The notes under the pieces were generated by a model, which made no database searches, was not told the DNA's origin, and was given only the letters and a program-made list of their open reading frames with translations. Shown piece after piece: positions 50,733 through 59,925 of a stretch of DNA of 64,000 nt; the first letter of the stretch is position 1; every line of letters begins with the position of its first letter. Position numbers and translations under genes: made by a program. Source of the stretch: Streptomyces cavernae (GTDB lineage Bacteria; Actinomycetota; Actinomycetes; Streptomycetales; Streptomycetaceae); the NCBI RefSeq assembly GCF_004023625.1, contig NZ_ML137710.1, forward strand, positions 111,914 to 175,913, given 5' to 3'.

Positions 50733-53189
50733 TCACTCCCGGACGCCCGCCACACCGACGCCCGTGCGCCGCAGAGCCACCCCGGCCGGGCCCACCGCCG
50801 ACACCACCGCGACGACCGCGCACGCGCCCAGCACCCAGCCGACCGTCGCCCACGGCACCACGATCGGCGACCACAGTGACAGCGAAGCGAGCGCCCCCCA
50901 CATGCCGAGCAGGTTGAGCCCCGCCACCAGCAGCCCCAGCACCCCGCCGACCACCACGACCGTCAGAGCCTCGGCGGCGACCACCCGCAGCGCCTGCCAG
51001 GTCGTCGCACCGGCCAGCCGCAGCACCGCCAGGTCGCGCACCCGGTCGGAGGTCGCCATCACCAGGGTGTTGGCGAGCGAGATGCCGGTGTGCAGGAGGG
51101 CGATGCCGAGGACCAGCATGAAGCCGAGCCGGGTGCTCCCGTTGGTCTCGGGGTAACTGGCCCGGACCCACTCGTCCTTGGTGAGCACCCGCCCGCCGGG
51201 AGTCTGCACCGCCTTGCGCAGCGCGGCGGCCACGGCGGTCGCGTTCGCGCCGTCCCCGACTCTGACGTCGATGCGGTCGACGGGTGCGTGCGGCGCGTTG
51301 GCCGGGGTGACGTACACGCCGTTGTCGCCGGTGCCGACGGCCATTACCGCGGCGATCCGCAGCGACTTCTTCCTGCCGTCGCCGAGCCACACGTCCACCC
51401 GCTGTCCGACGGTGTCCGTCTCCCACTCCTCGTTGACGATGATCGAGTCGTCGTCGAGATCCTCGACCCGGCCGGCCGTCACCGGCAGTCGCACGGTGTC
51501 CGCGAGCAGCTTCGGATCCGCGGCGCGGGCGTCGGACCTGATGAGCGCCACCCCCTCCTCGAGGACGTAGACAGCGCTCGACGACGTGGCGGAGACCTCG
51601 GCGCCGGGCACCTCGCGCAGACGCCGCACCGTGGCCTCGTCGAAACCCGAATCGCCCGCCGGGGATACGACGAAGTCGGCGGCGGTCTGCTCGCGAACCT
51701 CGGTGGCCTTCGCCTCGTTCAGCGTCGCGGTGGCCCCGAGCAGGGAGCCCGCCAGGGCGATCGTGACCAGGACGGGAGCCGCGACGGAGGCGGTGCGGCG
51801 GACGCCCGCTGCGGCGTTCTCACGCACCAGCATGCCGCCGGCGCCGGGCAGTTGGGCGGGCAGCCAGGCGATCAGCCGGGTCAGCGGGCGTACCAGGATC
51901 GGCGAGAGCAGCGCGACCGCGGTGATCAGCAGCATCGGTCGGCTGGTGTAGGTCTTGCGGTGCAGCAGGTCGCCGGGCTCGGTGACCAGGGCCGGCACCA
52001 GCGTCACGGCGGCGGTGAGCAACAACACCCCGCCGAACAGCCCGCGGCCCCACGTCATCGTCCTGCTGTCCACGGACGCCTCGCGCAGCGCCTGGGTGGG
52101 CCCGGTCTTCCCGGCCCGCCAGGACGCGGCCACCACCCCGCACAGCGCCACCAGCAGTCCTGTCCAGAAGGCCATGTGGTACGGCCAGTCATAGTCGCCG
52201 ATGGTGAACCAGCTCGGTGCCAGGCCGCCCTCGACGACCCACTCGGCGAGGTACGGCGCGGCGTAGTCGCCGAGCACACAGCCCGCGGCCGAGGCGAGCA
52301 CACCGACGAACAGCGCCTCCGCGAGGACCATGCGCCGGATCTGCCCCGGGGTCGCGCCCGCGGTGCGCAGCAGCCCGAACTCCCGGCGCCGCTGGGCGAC
52401 CGCGAAGGAGAACGTCGAGGCCACCACGAACACCGACACGAAGCCGGTGACGCCGCCCGCAGTCCCGAACATGGCGTTCATCGCGACGAGGGCCTCGCTG
52501 TCCCGGTCGGGATCGGCGTCCGCGAGCCGGCGCTCGCTCCCGGTGAGGACGCTGACACCGGAACCGTCGCCCACCGCCTGGCGCACCCTCGTGGCGTCGG
52601 CGTCCACGACGAGCTGGGTGCTGAGCGGCGACAGTTGCTCGGCGCGCGCGTCGGTGAAGAAGACGGCGTTCTCGAAGCCGAGGTCGCGCACGACGCCGAC
52701 CACCGTCACGGTGCCGAAGCCGGTGCGGAGCCGCCGGCCCTCGGCCGTCCGGTCGCCGGTGACGACGACCTCGTCGGCGGCTCGCGGAGCGCGGCCGGCG
52801 CTCAGTTCGTACGGTGCGAACGCGGCCGTCGACCACGGGTGGCCGACCAGGTCGCCGGATGCGCCCTCGGCCCGTACCGCGAAGGACCGGTCCTCGGTGA
52901 CCGCGCCGAGTTCCCGCAGGGCGGCGACGGTCTTCGCCGGTACCGGACGCGGCTGCGCCAGCTTCTTGGTGCGGTCCCCGATGCTGGTGGGCACCCGCAG
53001 TGTGTCCGCGCCTTTCACGACGACCGGGGCCGCGGAGAACCGCTCCGGCTTCCGCTCGGGCGCGTCGAACGAGGAGGCGAGGGCCAGGCCCATGACGGCG
53101 ATCAGGGAGACGCCGAGGGCGAGCGCGACGAAGCTGCCGACGAAGGTGACCCAGCGCGTGCGCAGGGTGCGCAGGGCGACGCTCAGCAC
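50733..53189 (-). CDS. ABC transporter permease, FtsX/MacB family
   Basis: 818 residues. Two FtsX-type modules: an N-terminal membrane segment (FVGSFVALALGVSLIAVMGL), an extracytoplasmic domain, a block of segments around 250-360, a second long extracytoplasmic domain (about 480-660), and a final block ending AVVSAVGPAGVALRR. Such permeases with a separate ATPase export lipids, peptides or antibiotics or do mechanical work on the envelope. The gene overlaps the ATPase stop by seven bases, so the two are coupled. A divergent two-component system upstream probably controls the pair, the usual layout for antibiotic- or stress-response exporters. Confidence 0.9.
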   Translation of the reverse strand: MLSVALRTLRTRWVTFVGSFVALALGVSLIAVMGLALASSFDAPERKPERFSAAPVVVKGADTLRVPTSIGDRTKKLAQPRPVPAKTVAALRELGAVTEDRSFAVRAEGASGDLVGHPWSTAAFAPYELSAGRAPRAADEVVVTGDRTAEGRRLRTGFGTVTVVGVVRDLGFENAVFFTDARAEQLSPLSTQLVVDADATRVRQAVGDGSGVSVLTGSERRLADADPDRDSEALVAMNAMFGTAGGVTGFVSVFVVASTFSFAVAQRRREFGLLRTAGATPGQIRRMVLAEALFVGVLASAAGCVLGDYAAPYLAEWVVEGGLAPSWFTIGDYDWPYHMAFWTGLLVALCGVVAASWRAGKTGPTQALREASVDSRTMTWGRGLFGGVLLLTAAVTLVPALVTEPGDLLHRKTYTSRPMLLITAVALLSPILVRPLTRLIAWLPAQLPGAGGMLVRENAAAGVRRTASVAAPVLVTIALAGSLLGATATLNEAKATEVREQTAADFVVSPAGDSGFDEATVRRLREVPGAEVSATSSSAVYVLEEGVALIRSDARAADPKLLADTVRLPVTAGRVEDLDDDSIIVNEEWETDTVGQRVDVWLGDGRKKSLRIAAVMAVGTGDNGVYVTPANAPHAPVDRIDVRVGDGANATAVAAALRKAVQTPGGRVLTKDEWVRASYPETNGSTRLGFMLVLGIALLHTGISLANTLVMATSDRVRDLAVLRLAGATTWQALRVVAAEALTVVVVGGVLGLLVAGLNLLGMWGALASLSLWSPIVVPWATVGWVLGACAVVAVVSAVGPAGVALRRTGVGVAGVRE

Positions 53190-53920
53190 GGCACGGCCTC
53201 CAGCTTGGTCAGCCGGGCGGCGATGTCACTGGCGGAGGCCCCGATGAGCTCGCCGCCCAGGCGTCCGTCGACCAGGAGGACGACGCGGTCCGCGTAGGAG
53301 GCGGCCACCGGGTCGTGGGTCACCATGACGATCGTCTGCCCTTCGGCGTCGACCATGCCGCGGAGCAGCGAGAGCACCTGGCGACCGGTCCCCGAGTCGA
53401 GGGCGCCGGTCGGCTCGTCGGCGAAGAGGACCTCGGGGCGGGTGATCAGTGCGCGGGCCAGGGCGACACGCTGCTGTTGTCCGCCGGACATCTCCGAGGG
53501 CCGGTGTCCTTCCCGCCCGTCGAGGCCGACCTGCCGCAGCACCTCCCGCACCCGGCTCTTCCCGGGGCGCCGGCCGGCCAGGCGCAGCGGGAGGGCCACG
53601 TTCTGCTCGGCGGTCAGCGACGGCAGCAGGTTGAACGCCTGGAACACGAAACCGATGCGCTCCCGGCGCAGCAGGGTCAGCCTTCTCTCGCTCAGCTCGG
53701 TCAGCTCGGTGTCGCCGACCGTGACCGAGCCCGAGGTGGGGCGGTCGAGGCCGGCGGAGCACTGCAGCAGGGTCGACTTTCCGGAGCCGGAGGGGCCCAT
53801 GACGGCCGTGAAGGTGCCTCGGGGGAAGCCCAGCGTGACCCGGTCCAGTGCGGTCACCGGGCCGTCGCCGGACCCGTACTGTCTGCTCACGGAGCGCAGG
53901 TGGATCGCGTTGTCACTCAT
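53183..53920 (-). CDS. ABC transporter ATP-binding protein (MacB/LolD type)
   Basis: 245 residues. Walker A is GPSGSGKSTLL, the signature MSGGQQQRVALARAL, Walker B VLFADEPTGALDS, and the H-loop VTHDP. The sequence around ERIGFVFQAFNLLPSLTAEQ is typical of LolD/MacB ATPases that work with FtsX-like permeases. ATG 53920 is followed by MSDNAIHLRSVSRQYGSG. The frame is open for 1.3 kb upstream only because that is antisense to the histidine kinase. Confidence 0.95.
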   Translation of the reverse strand: MSDNAIHLRSVSRQYGSGDGPVTALDRVTLGFPRGTFTAVMGPSGSGKSTLLQCSAGLDRPTSGSVTVGDTELTELSERRLTLLRRERIGFVFQAFNLLPSLTAEQNVALPLRLAGRRPGKSRVREVLRQVGLDGREGHRPSEMSGGQQQRVALARALITRPEVLFADEPTGALDSGTGRQVLSLLRGMVDAEGQTIVMVTHDPVAASYADRVVLLVDGRLGGELIGASASDIAARLTKLEAVPC

Positions 53921-54094
53921 GTGTCCCTGTGTCCTTGTTCGTTGAGGTCGGTGGGTCGGTCGCGGTTGGCGACTCAACGAAATCGCGCGACGGTGCGTCG
54001 GCGCAGTGCGGCGGAACGGAGACTTGGGGTAGGGCCAGGCATACCCCCGGACCACCGTCTGGGCGGATGGCGGCGGTTCGAGGGGCCTTCTACG

Positions 54095-55402
54095 GTGATC
54101 CGCATGCGACCTCGGAATGTGTGGCAGGCCTTGTCCGGCCCGGGTTACCTGCTGTCGCCGTGGCCGTGGCGCTCGGTGGCGTATCTGCTGACGGGTGTGG
54201 TGACCGGTGTCGCCGTGCTGGTGGGGATCGTGTCCCTGGTGGCCGTCGGCGGCGTCCTGGCGGTGGTGCTGGTCGGTCTGCCGCTGCTCGCGGTCACGGC
54301 GCTCGTCGGTCTGCCGGTGGCGTCGGTGGAGCGGTGGCGGCTGCGGCTGGCCGACCGCGACCCGGTGCCGCACGGGCATGGCGTGCCGGCCGAGCCGGGG
54401 CTGCGGAGCTGGTTCACCACCCGTGTGGGTGAGCAGGCGACGTGGCAGGAACTCGGCTACGCGATGCTGCTGGCGCTGCTGCTGTGGCCGCTGGAGGCGC
54501 TCGTCGTCACCGGGGCCCTGCTGCTGCCGGTGTCGGTGGTCGCCACCCCGCTGCTGATGGCCACCGTCGGCGACGGCCGGGAGGCGAAGGTGCTCAAGCT
54601 GTGGCTGGTCACCACCTGGCCGGCCGCGTTCGGTTGCGCCGTACTCGGGTTGCTCCTGCTGGGGCTGGGCTTGTACGTCCTGGGTTTCGCGGCGGGCGCC
54701 CGGGCCCGGCTGACTCGCTTCCTGATCATCTCCCGGGAGGGGGACTTGAGGAGGAGGGTCGTCGAACTCACCCGCTCCCGCGTCCGGTTGGTCGACGCCT
54801 TCGAGGCCGAGCGGCGCCGCATCGAACGAGACCTGCACGACGGCGCCCAACAGCGGCTGGTGGCCCTGACGATGGCGCTGGGCCTGGCGCGGCTGGACGC
54901 CCCGCCCGGACCGCTCGCCGACCAGCTCGCCAAGGCGCACGACGAAGCGGGCAAGGCCCTCGCCGAACTGCGCGAACTCGTCCACGGCATCCACCCCAAG
55001 GTGCTCGCGGACTTCGGCCTCGAGGCGGCGGTCGCCGACGCCGCCGACCGCAGCGCGGTGCCGGTGGACGTGGACCTGCGGTTGCCCGGCCGGCTGCCCC
55101 AAGCGGTGGAGGCGGCGGCGTACTTCGTGGTCTGTGAGGCCCTCGCCAACGTCGGCAAGCACAGCGGTGCGCGGCGCGCGCGGGTCAGCGGGGGACACGA
55201 CGGCGGACGGCTGCTGCTGCGGGTACACGACGACGGGTGCGGCGGCGCGGACGCGGAGGGCGGCAGCGGGCTGACCGGACTCGCCGACCGGGTCTCCGTC
55301 CTCGATGGCAGACTCTCCCTGTCCAGTCCGCCGGGCGGACCGACCCTGCTGAGTGTGGAGATTCCTTGCGAGTTGAGCGAGGCGGCCGACCGCTCCGCGT
55401 AG
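54095..55402 (+). CDS. Sensor histidine kinase (HisKA_3) divergent from the ABC exporter
   Basis: 435 residues. An N-terminal sensor-type membrane domain of four segments (YLLTGVVTGVAVLVGIVSLV and following) leads to the HisKA_3 box RRIERDLHDGAQQRLVALTM and an ATPase region with VCEALANVGKHSGARRARV and DDGCGGADAEGGSGLTGLAD. The first half resembles the sensor domain of Streptomyces kinases that regulate ABC exporters. GTG 54095 has GAGGGG nine bases upstream; ATG 54104 is the alternative. The coupled response regulator overlaps its end. Confidence 0.9.
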   Translation: MIRMRPRNVWQALSGPGYLLSPWPWRSVAYLLTGVVTGVAVLVGIVSLVAVGGVLAVVLVGLPLLAVTALVGLPVASVERWRLRLADRDPVPHGHGVPAEPGLRSWFTTRVGEQATWQELGYAMLLALLLWPLEALVVTGALLLPVSVVATPLLMATVGDGREAKVLKLWLVTTWPAAFGCAVLGLLLLGLGLYVLGFAAGARARLTRFLIISREGDLRRRVVELTRSRVRLVDAFEAERRRIERDLHDGAQQRLVALTMALGLARLDAPPGPLADQLAKAHDEAGKALAELRELVHGIHPKVLADFGLEAAVADAADRSAVPVDVDLRLPGRLPQAVEAAAYFVVCEALANVGKHSGARRARVSGGHDGGRLLLRVHDDGCGGADAEGGSGLTGLADRVSVLDGRLSLSSPPGGPTLLSVEIPCELSEAADRSA

Positions 55403-56034
55403 TGCTGGCCGAGGACAGTGTGCTGCTGCGGGAGGGGCTCATCGGCCTGCTCAACCGCTGCGGGCACGAGGTCGTTGCGGCCGTCGGCGACGCCGGGGCA
55501 CTGCTCGCCGCGGTCGCCGAGCACGGACCCGACATCGTGGTGACGGACGTGCGGATGCCGCCCGGTTTCCAGGACGAGGGCCTGCACGCGGCGGTGCGGC
55601 TGCGCGAACAGCGGCCGACGTTGCCGGTGTTGGTGCTGAGCCAGTACGTGCAGCGCGCCTACGCGGCCGAGTTGCTGGACTCGGGGGACGGAACCGGGGT
55701 CGGCTACCTGCTCAAGGACCGGGTCGGCCAGGTGGAGGAGTTCGTCGACGCGCTCGGCGAGGTCGCGGACGGCGGCACCGTCGTCGACCCCGAAGTCGTA
55801 CGGCAGTTGTTGCGCCGGCGCCGCGATCCGCTGGAGCGGCTCACCCCGAGGGAACGGGAGGTGCTGGCCCTGGTCGCGGAGGGCAGGTCGAACGGGGCGA
55901 TCGCCCGGGCCCTGGTGGTCTCGGACGCGGCCGTCGGCAAGCACATCGGCAGCATCCTCACCAAGCTGGACCTGCCCCCGGCGGACGAAACCCACCGCCG
56001 GGTGCTGGCCGTGCTCGCCTATCTGCGGGCGTGA
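55366..56034 (+). CDS. Response regulator, NarL/LuxR type
   Basis: 222 residues. Receiver: VVLAEDSVLLREGLIGLL, phospho-Asp in DIVVTDVRMPPGF, Lys in GYLLKDR. The LuxR HTH is LTPREREVLALVAEGRSNGA followed by IARALVVSDAAVGKHIGSIL. TTG 55366 has GGAG five bases upstream and gives a complete receiver domain, at the cost of a 37-bp overlap with the kinase gene. A GTG at 55402 would cut off the first beta strand. Likely target: the divergent ABC transporter promoter. Confidence 0.88.
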   Translation: MRVERGGRPLRVVLAEDSVLLREGLIGLLNRCGHEVVAAVGDAGALLAAVAEHGPDIVVTDVRMPPGFQDEGLHAAVRLREQRPTLPVLVLSQYVQRAYAAELLDSGDGTGVGYLLKDRVGQVEEFVDALGEVADGGTVVDPEVVRQLLRRRRDPLERLTPREREVLALVAEGRSNGAIARALVVSDAAVGKHIGSILTKLDLPPADETHRRVLAVLAYLRA

Positions 56035-56149
56035 CCGTGCGGACCCGCCGGACGTGGCCGGTGTCGCCGTGTCCGACGGGCTCGACAGGCACGACGTGCA
56101 CGACAGGCATGGCGGGCACGACAGGCACGGCGGTACGGTGCACCGCGTT

Positions 56150-57007
56150 TCAACGCAGTTCGTCCACGTAGCGGTCCGTTCCCGGGACGGTGGGGATGAA
56201 GGGCGCGACGAGGGTGACCTCGCCGAGGCCGGAGGCGGTGACCGCGGTGTCCAGGTCCGTGAACCGGTCGTCCCAGACGTCACGGGGGTCGCTCTGGAGG
56301 AACCACAGCAACGTCAGCCGGGTCCCCACCCCCTCGACCTGCTTGACGTAGGACATCCGGTCCAGGGGGAGGGGCGTCGGCGCGAACACGGTCACCATGG
56401 CGGCGGCCGAGTCCGCCAGCCGCTTCGGCAGGTGGTCCTCGCACAACCAGGTGAGCAGAGGCGCCAGTTTTTCAGGGGAGTCCGTGTCGACGACCTCGAC
56501 GACGAGCCCGGCATAGGGGTGGTCGAGGGCGTGCACATCACGCGGGCCGTGGGCGCCGTCACGGTAGACGGTCGCCAGGTGGTCCTGGAAGGCCGTGAAG
56601 ACGTGCGTGCGGTCCTGGAAGACCCGGTGGTCGCGGTTCAGCCGTTTGTTGATGCCGACGGTCCAGCGCATGTGGTCGGCGTAGCGGCCGGCGGTGATCC
56701 AGTACGTCGAGATATAGCAGCCCGCGGTCACCGGTACGGCGACGGCGGACTTCTCGGGGTAGCGCAGCAGTTGCAGATCCCGTGTGGCGACCCAGCGGCG
56801 GCCCGCGTACATCCAGGGCATCGCCATCGCGCCGGCTATGTAGTGGTCGTCCTCGTACCAGCGGTTGTACTCCCGCTCCCGGCCCGGGTGGGGCTCGACC
56901 ATGGTGATGAGGGCGTGCCCGAGGTCGGCTCCGTAGGGGCCGACGGCTGCGAGTTCCGCGTAGAGGGAACTGCGCGTTTCATCCGTGTGCGCCGCGTCGT
57001 CTGTCAT
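56150..57007 (-). CDS. EthD-like / tandem dimeric alpha-beta barrel protein of the regulon
   Basis: 285 residues. The first half has GHALITMVEPHPGREREYNR followed by WYEDDHY, the pattern of ferredoxin-like DABB/EthD proteins. The second half again shows such a strand (RLTLLWFLQSDPRDVWDDRF). I read it as two fused DABB domains, found in small oxygenases, dehydratases and unknown catabolic proteins. Operator 10 lies 14 bases upstream of the start codon, assigning it to the proposed regulon. No closer function can be given; a role in handling a hydrophobic intermediate is possible. Confidence 0.72.
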   Translation of the reverse strand: MTDDAAHTDETRSSLYAELAAVGPYGADLGHALITMVEPHPGREREYNRWYEDDHYIAGAMAMPWMYAGRRWVATRDLQLLRYPEKSAVAVPVTAGCYISTYWITAGRYADHMRWTVGINKRLNRDHRVFQDRTHVFTAFQDHLATVYRDGAHGPRDVHALDHPYAGLVVEVVDTDSPEKLAPLLTWLCEDHLPKRLADSAAAMVTVFAPTPLPLDRMSYVKQVEGVGTRLTLLWFLQSDPRDVWDDRFTDLDTAVTASGLGEVTLVAPFIPTVPGTDRYVDELR

Positions 57008-57020
57008 GCGTCCGGTCTAG

Positions 57021-57035
57021 CTGACATAGCGTCAG
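57021..57035. promoter_or_regulatory. Proposed regulon operator 10
   Basis: CTGACA-TAG-CGTCAG, 11 of 12 arm bases, 14 bp before the start of the EthD-like gene. Confidence 0.65.
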
Positions 57036-57169
57036 ATGTGGAGAACCGTGCGCGGACGAAGTGGCGTTGAGGATTCGTCGGAGGGGTGGCGGGAGTTGGG
57101 CGGGCGGTTGGTGGGAGTCGGGCGGAGGGGCGGGAGTCGGTCCGGCCGGTTGCCCGGCGGCAGACCGAA

Positions 57170-57203
57170 CCCTCTCGGCTGAGACGGCGGTCAGTCGAGA
57201 GGG
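57170..57203 (-). terminator. Terminator-like hairpin after the DUF397 gene
   Basis: CCCTCTCG (57170-57177) and CGAGAGGG (57196-57203), a perfect 8-bp stem with an 18-nt loop, 43 bp past the stop codon. Confidence 0.55.
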
Positions 57204-57245
57204 CTCATCGGTGGTGCTTATGAAGTTGTCGAGACGGTAGAGGCA

Positions 57246-57455
57246 TCAGTCGAGGTCGAAGGACCCTCGGCTCACCTCTGCCACGAACGCGTTCCACGAG
57301 TCGGCGGGGAAGGCCAGTACCGGGCCGTCCTGCACCTTCGAGTCACGCACGGCCAGGCTCCGCACGAGGGGGGACCTGACCTCGACACACGCGCCGTTGC
57401 CCGTGGAATACGAGGACTTGGTCCAGGTATCCGTGGCGCCTTGCTGAATTGCCAT
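57246..57455 (-). CDS. DUF397 small protein
   Basis: 69 residues. Typical DUF397: W-x-K-S-S-Y-S near the N-terminus (TWTKSSYSTGNGACVEV), then VRDSKVQDGPVLAFPADSWNAFV. Such proteins are encoded next to XRE/DUF5753 regulators in Streptomyces, often many pairs per genome. The WhiJ-type pairs act in developmental control, and DUF397 proteins resemble antitoxin-like partners. The regulator gene lies 251 bp upstream on the same strand. Confidence 0.9.
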   Translation of the reverse strand: MAIQQGATDTWTKSSYSTGNGACVEVRSPLVRSLAVRDSKVQDGPVLAFPADSWNAFVAEVSRGSFDLD

Positions 57456-57706
57456 GTTCGCTCCGGGGGGCTCTGTTGTGAGTTGCTGTCACCGCACTGC
57501 GGCATTCGCGCAGGAACGCACAGCGTGGTTTGCGCCAACGTTGTTCTTGGATGGCGTGATCGACGCTACTCGCCAACATCGGTGGACGAGATGGCTATTC
57601 ACTCGACTGGGTGGCATATACCGCATGAGTCTTCCACTGGGGCGTGCAGGCGTGTATAGTGCAGCGGCTCACGTTGCGGATGGGCCTCAGGCGGTCCCCA
57701 ACTGCC

Positions 57707-58564
57707 TCAGCGGGCGTATTCCTTCGCGATTTCCCCGATGAACTGCCGCGACTGCTCCACGTTCAACGCCTGCGCCCGCAAGTGCTCGTACATGACGCTG
57801 TACTTCTGCACGTCGTTGGCCTTCTCCAGATAGAGGTCGCTGGTGACGCCCTCGATGTAGACCACGCTGGAATCGGCCGCGTCCGGGAACTCCAGGATCG
57901 CGTACTGGCCGTTGAGCCCCGGATGCGCGCCCATGTCGAACGGGATCACCTGCACGGTGACATGCGGCAGTTGGGACTGCTCGACCAGGAACTCCAGCTG
58001 CTCACGCATCAGATGGCGGCTGCCGACGGCCCGGCGCAGCGCCGCCTCGTCGAGCACGGACCACAGCCGCAGCGGGTTGTCCGGCGCGGAGATTCGTTCC
58101 TGCCTGCGCATGCGGACCTGGACGCGTTTGTCGATGTCAGCCGCGGCGGTCTCCGGCAGTGCGCCGGCGATCAGCGCCTCGGCGTAGGGCCGGGTCTGCA
58201 GCAGGCCGGGGACGACCTGCGGGTCGTAGGCGCGCAGACTGGCCGCGTCGGTCTCGAGGCCGATGTAGACGCTGTACGGGATGTCGCCGAAGGAGTGCCA
58301 CCAGCCCTGCTGACGCGAGTCCTTGGCCATCTGCATCAGCGAGTCGACGATCCGGTGGTCCTCGACCTCGTAGACCCCGCACAGATCGCGGACGTCGCGC
58401 TGGCTGATGCTGCGCCGCCCGTTCTCCAGACGGCTGATCTTCGACTGCGACACCAGCAGGCGCTCGGCGACCTCCTCGGCCGTCATGCCCTTGAGCTCAC
58501 GGAGCCGACGGAGCTCCTGACCCAGGCGGCGTCGCCTGACGGTGGGATTGACGTTGGACGCCAC
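57707..58564 (-). CDS. XRE-family regulator with DUF5753 (WhiJ-like)
   Basis: 285 residues. The N-terminal helix-turn-helix is RRLRELKGMTAEEVAERLLV followed by SQSKISRLENGRR (about residues 15-60). The rest is the DUF5753 ligand-type domain (QVVPGLLQTRPYAEALI, LPHVTVQVIPFDMGAHPGLN, YIEGVTSDLYLEKANDVQKY). GTG 58564 has GGAGG ten bases upstream; the frame is open for 30 more codons without a good start. It pairs with the DUF397 gene downstream, a Streptomyces-specific regulator/partner system. Confidence 0.9.
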   Translation of the reverse strand: MASNVNPTVRRRRLGQELRRLRELKGMTAEEVAERLLVSQSKISRLENGRRSISQRDVRDLCGVYEVEDHRIVDSLMQMAKDSRQQGWWHSFGDIPYSVYIGLETDAASLRAYDPQVVPGLLQTRPYAEALIAGALPETAAADIDKRVQVRMRRQERISAPDNPLRLWSVLDEAALRRAVGSRHLMREQLEFLVEQSQLPHVTVQVIPFDMGAHPGLNGQYAILEFPDAADSSVVYIEGVTSDLYLEKANDVQKYSVMYEHLRAQALNVEQSRQFIGEIAKEYAR

Positions 58565-58958
58565 AGGACGTGCACCTCCGGCTGCGAGCCTCGACTTTGC
58601 GTATCTGCTGCCGAGCAGATTGCCACCATGGTGCTTCTTACCGCTGGGAAACACCGGATATGCGGCGGATACGCGTCAGTTGAAGCCGTGCGCCCCCGAA
58701 AATGCCGACGCGCACGTGCCCGCACGTGCTGGCGCGCTGCTGACGCGCACGGCGCCGTACATGCGGCGGCGCGGGGCGGTGGGCCGTGTCGCCGCCCGTT
58801 CGGTACGGACGGACGTACAGCTCATCGCCCCGCGCGGCCGGCGGCTCCCGAACCGGTCTGGGGACTGTGGTGCGGCGTCCTGCTGTGCGTTACGGACCCG
58901 GTGCTGCTCCGTCGTGCTCGGTGCTGTCCGGGGTGGTGCCGTGCCGTGGACCCGCGGC
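58565..58958. other. Intergenic region upstream of the XRE gene
   Basis: 394 bp between the end of the GPP34 gene and the XRE start, both on the minus strand. A less G/C-rich segment at 58600-58690 probably holds the XRE promoter. Short ORFs here have no support. Confidence 0.5.
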
Positions 58959-59714
58959 TCAGTGGGCCACGGCGCGGGCCATGGACCCGCGACGCGGTTG
59001 CATCGGAACGCCCCGTGCGGGTTCCGGTGCGGGCCTGCCCCCGGGGGCGGCCTGACGGCCGGCCGGGGCCGGGCTGCGGCGCGGCTGAGCCGCCACGCCG
59101 TTCTGGACGTCCATCACGGCGTGCGCCACGAGGCCGCCCATGGGGTCGTGCCGGATCAGATCCCTGAGGCGGGAGCGGGAGGACCGCCCCTCGTTCCCGG
59201 GATACAGATGCTTGCCGAGACCGACCGCGTGGGCCAGCGCGGCGAGCGCGGCCGTCCGCGGGTCCGGCGGAACACCGGTGCGGATGGCGCTGTCCAGCCG
59301 GGTTCTGATCTCCCGGCTGATCTCCGTGTCCGTCGCCTGATAGCGCGTCGTCGGCAGTACCCCGCACATCTGGCCCGCCACGGCATGCACCATGCCGCAC
59401 CGCTCCAGGTGCGAGAGATACGTCTGGCGCAGCCCCAGCCGGGGCCCGCCGATCCAATGGACCGCCCGCACCGGAGCGCCACGCCTTCGCAGCAACTCCA
59501 ACGCGCAGTCCAATGTCGGATCTCCAGTCGGCCGTGGCACGACCACGGCGATACGATCCCCGTCTGGGGCTATCCGTCCGGCCAGCGCCAGCTCCACTAG
59601 CTGTGCTCCGGCCAGACCGAGGTCGAGCGACTGCGGCTGTGCAGTGGTACCCGTGGCCGGGTCCAATGCCAGCAGCAGAAGCTCCTCCGGAATTGTTCTG
59701 CGGCTCCTGCCCAT
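58959..59714 (-). CDS. GPP34 (GOLPH3/VPS74-like) family protein
   Basis: 251 residues. GPP34 proteins bind phosphoinositides in eukaryotes; the Streptomyces members are of unknown role and often occur in paralogue sets. Typical start is PEELLLLALDPATG; then LDLGLAGAQLVELALAGRI and a helical middle. The last 50 residues are Pro/Ala/Arg-rich and look disordered. Single gene. The carboxypeptidase gene starts 211 bp away on the opposite strand. Confidence 0.87.
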   Translation of the reverse strand: MGRSRRTIPEELLLLALDPATGTTAQPQSLDLGLAGAQLVELALAGRIAPDGDRIAVVVPRPTGDPTLDCALELLRRRGAPVRAVHWIGGPRLGLRQTYLSHLERCGMVHAVAGQMCGVLPTTRYQATDTEISREIRTRLDSAIRTGVPPDPRTAALAALAHAVGLGKHLYPGNEGRSSRSRLRDLIRHDPMGGLVAHAVMDVQNGVAAQPRRSPAPAGRQAAPGGRPAPEPARGVPMQPRRGSMARAVAH

Positions 59715-59925
59715 CCATGCCTCCCCGCGTGGATGAATGACAGGGTGACCCCTCTCACATTGGTCTGTCGAGGGTGCGTGACCGCTTCGTAGTGGAACCG
59801 GTAGGTATGTCGTTCTCGTCTACCGCAGGGGTCAATCCCACACACAGGACACTGGTACATGGTTCGGACAGTGAGTCCGGCGGGTTTTTTCGGTTGTGGC
59901 GTTGCGGCGCACGGAGGAGGCATCG

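Noticed and set aside
50471..50755. N-terminal extension of the SDR at 49685-50470
   Set aside because: It runs through operator 9 and has no ribosome site; the internal ATG has GGAGG at ideal spacing.
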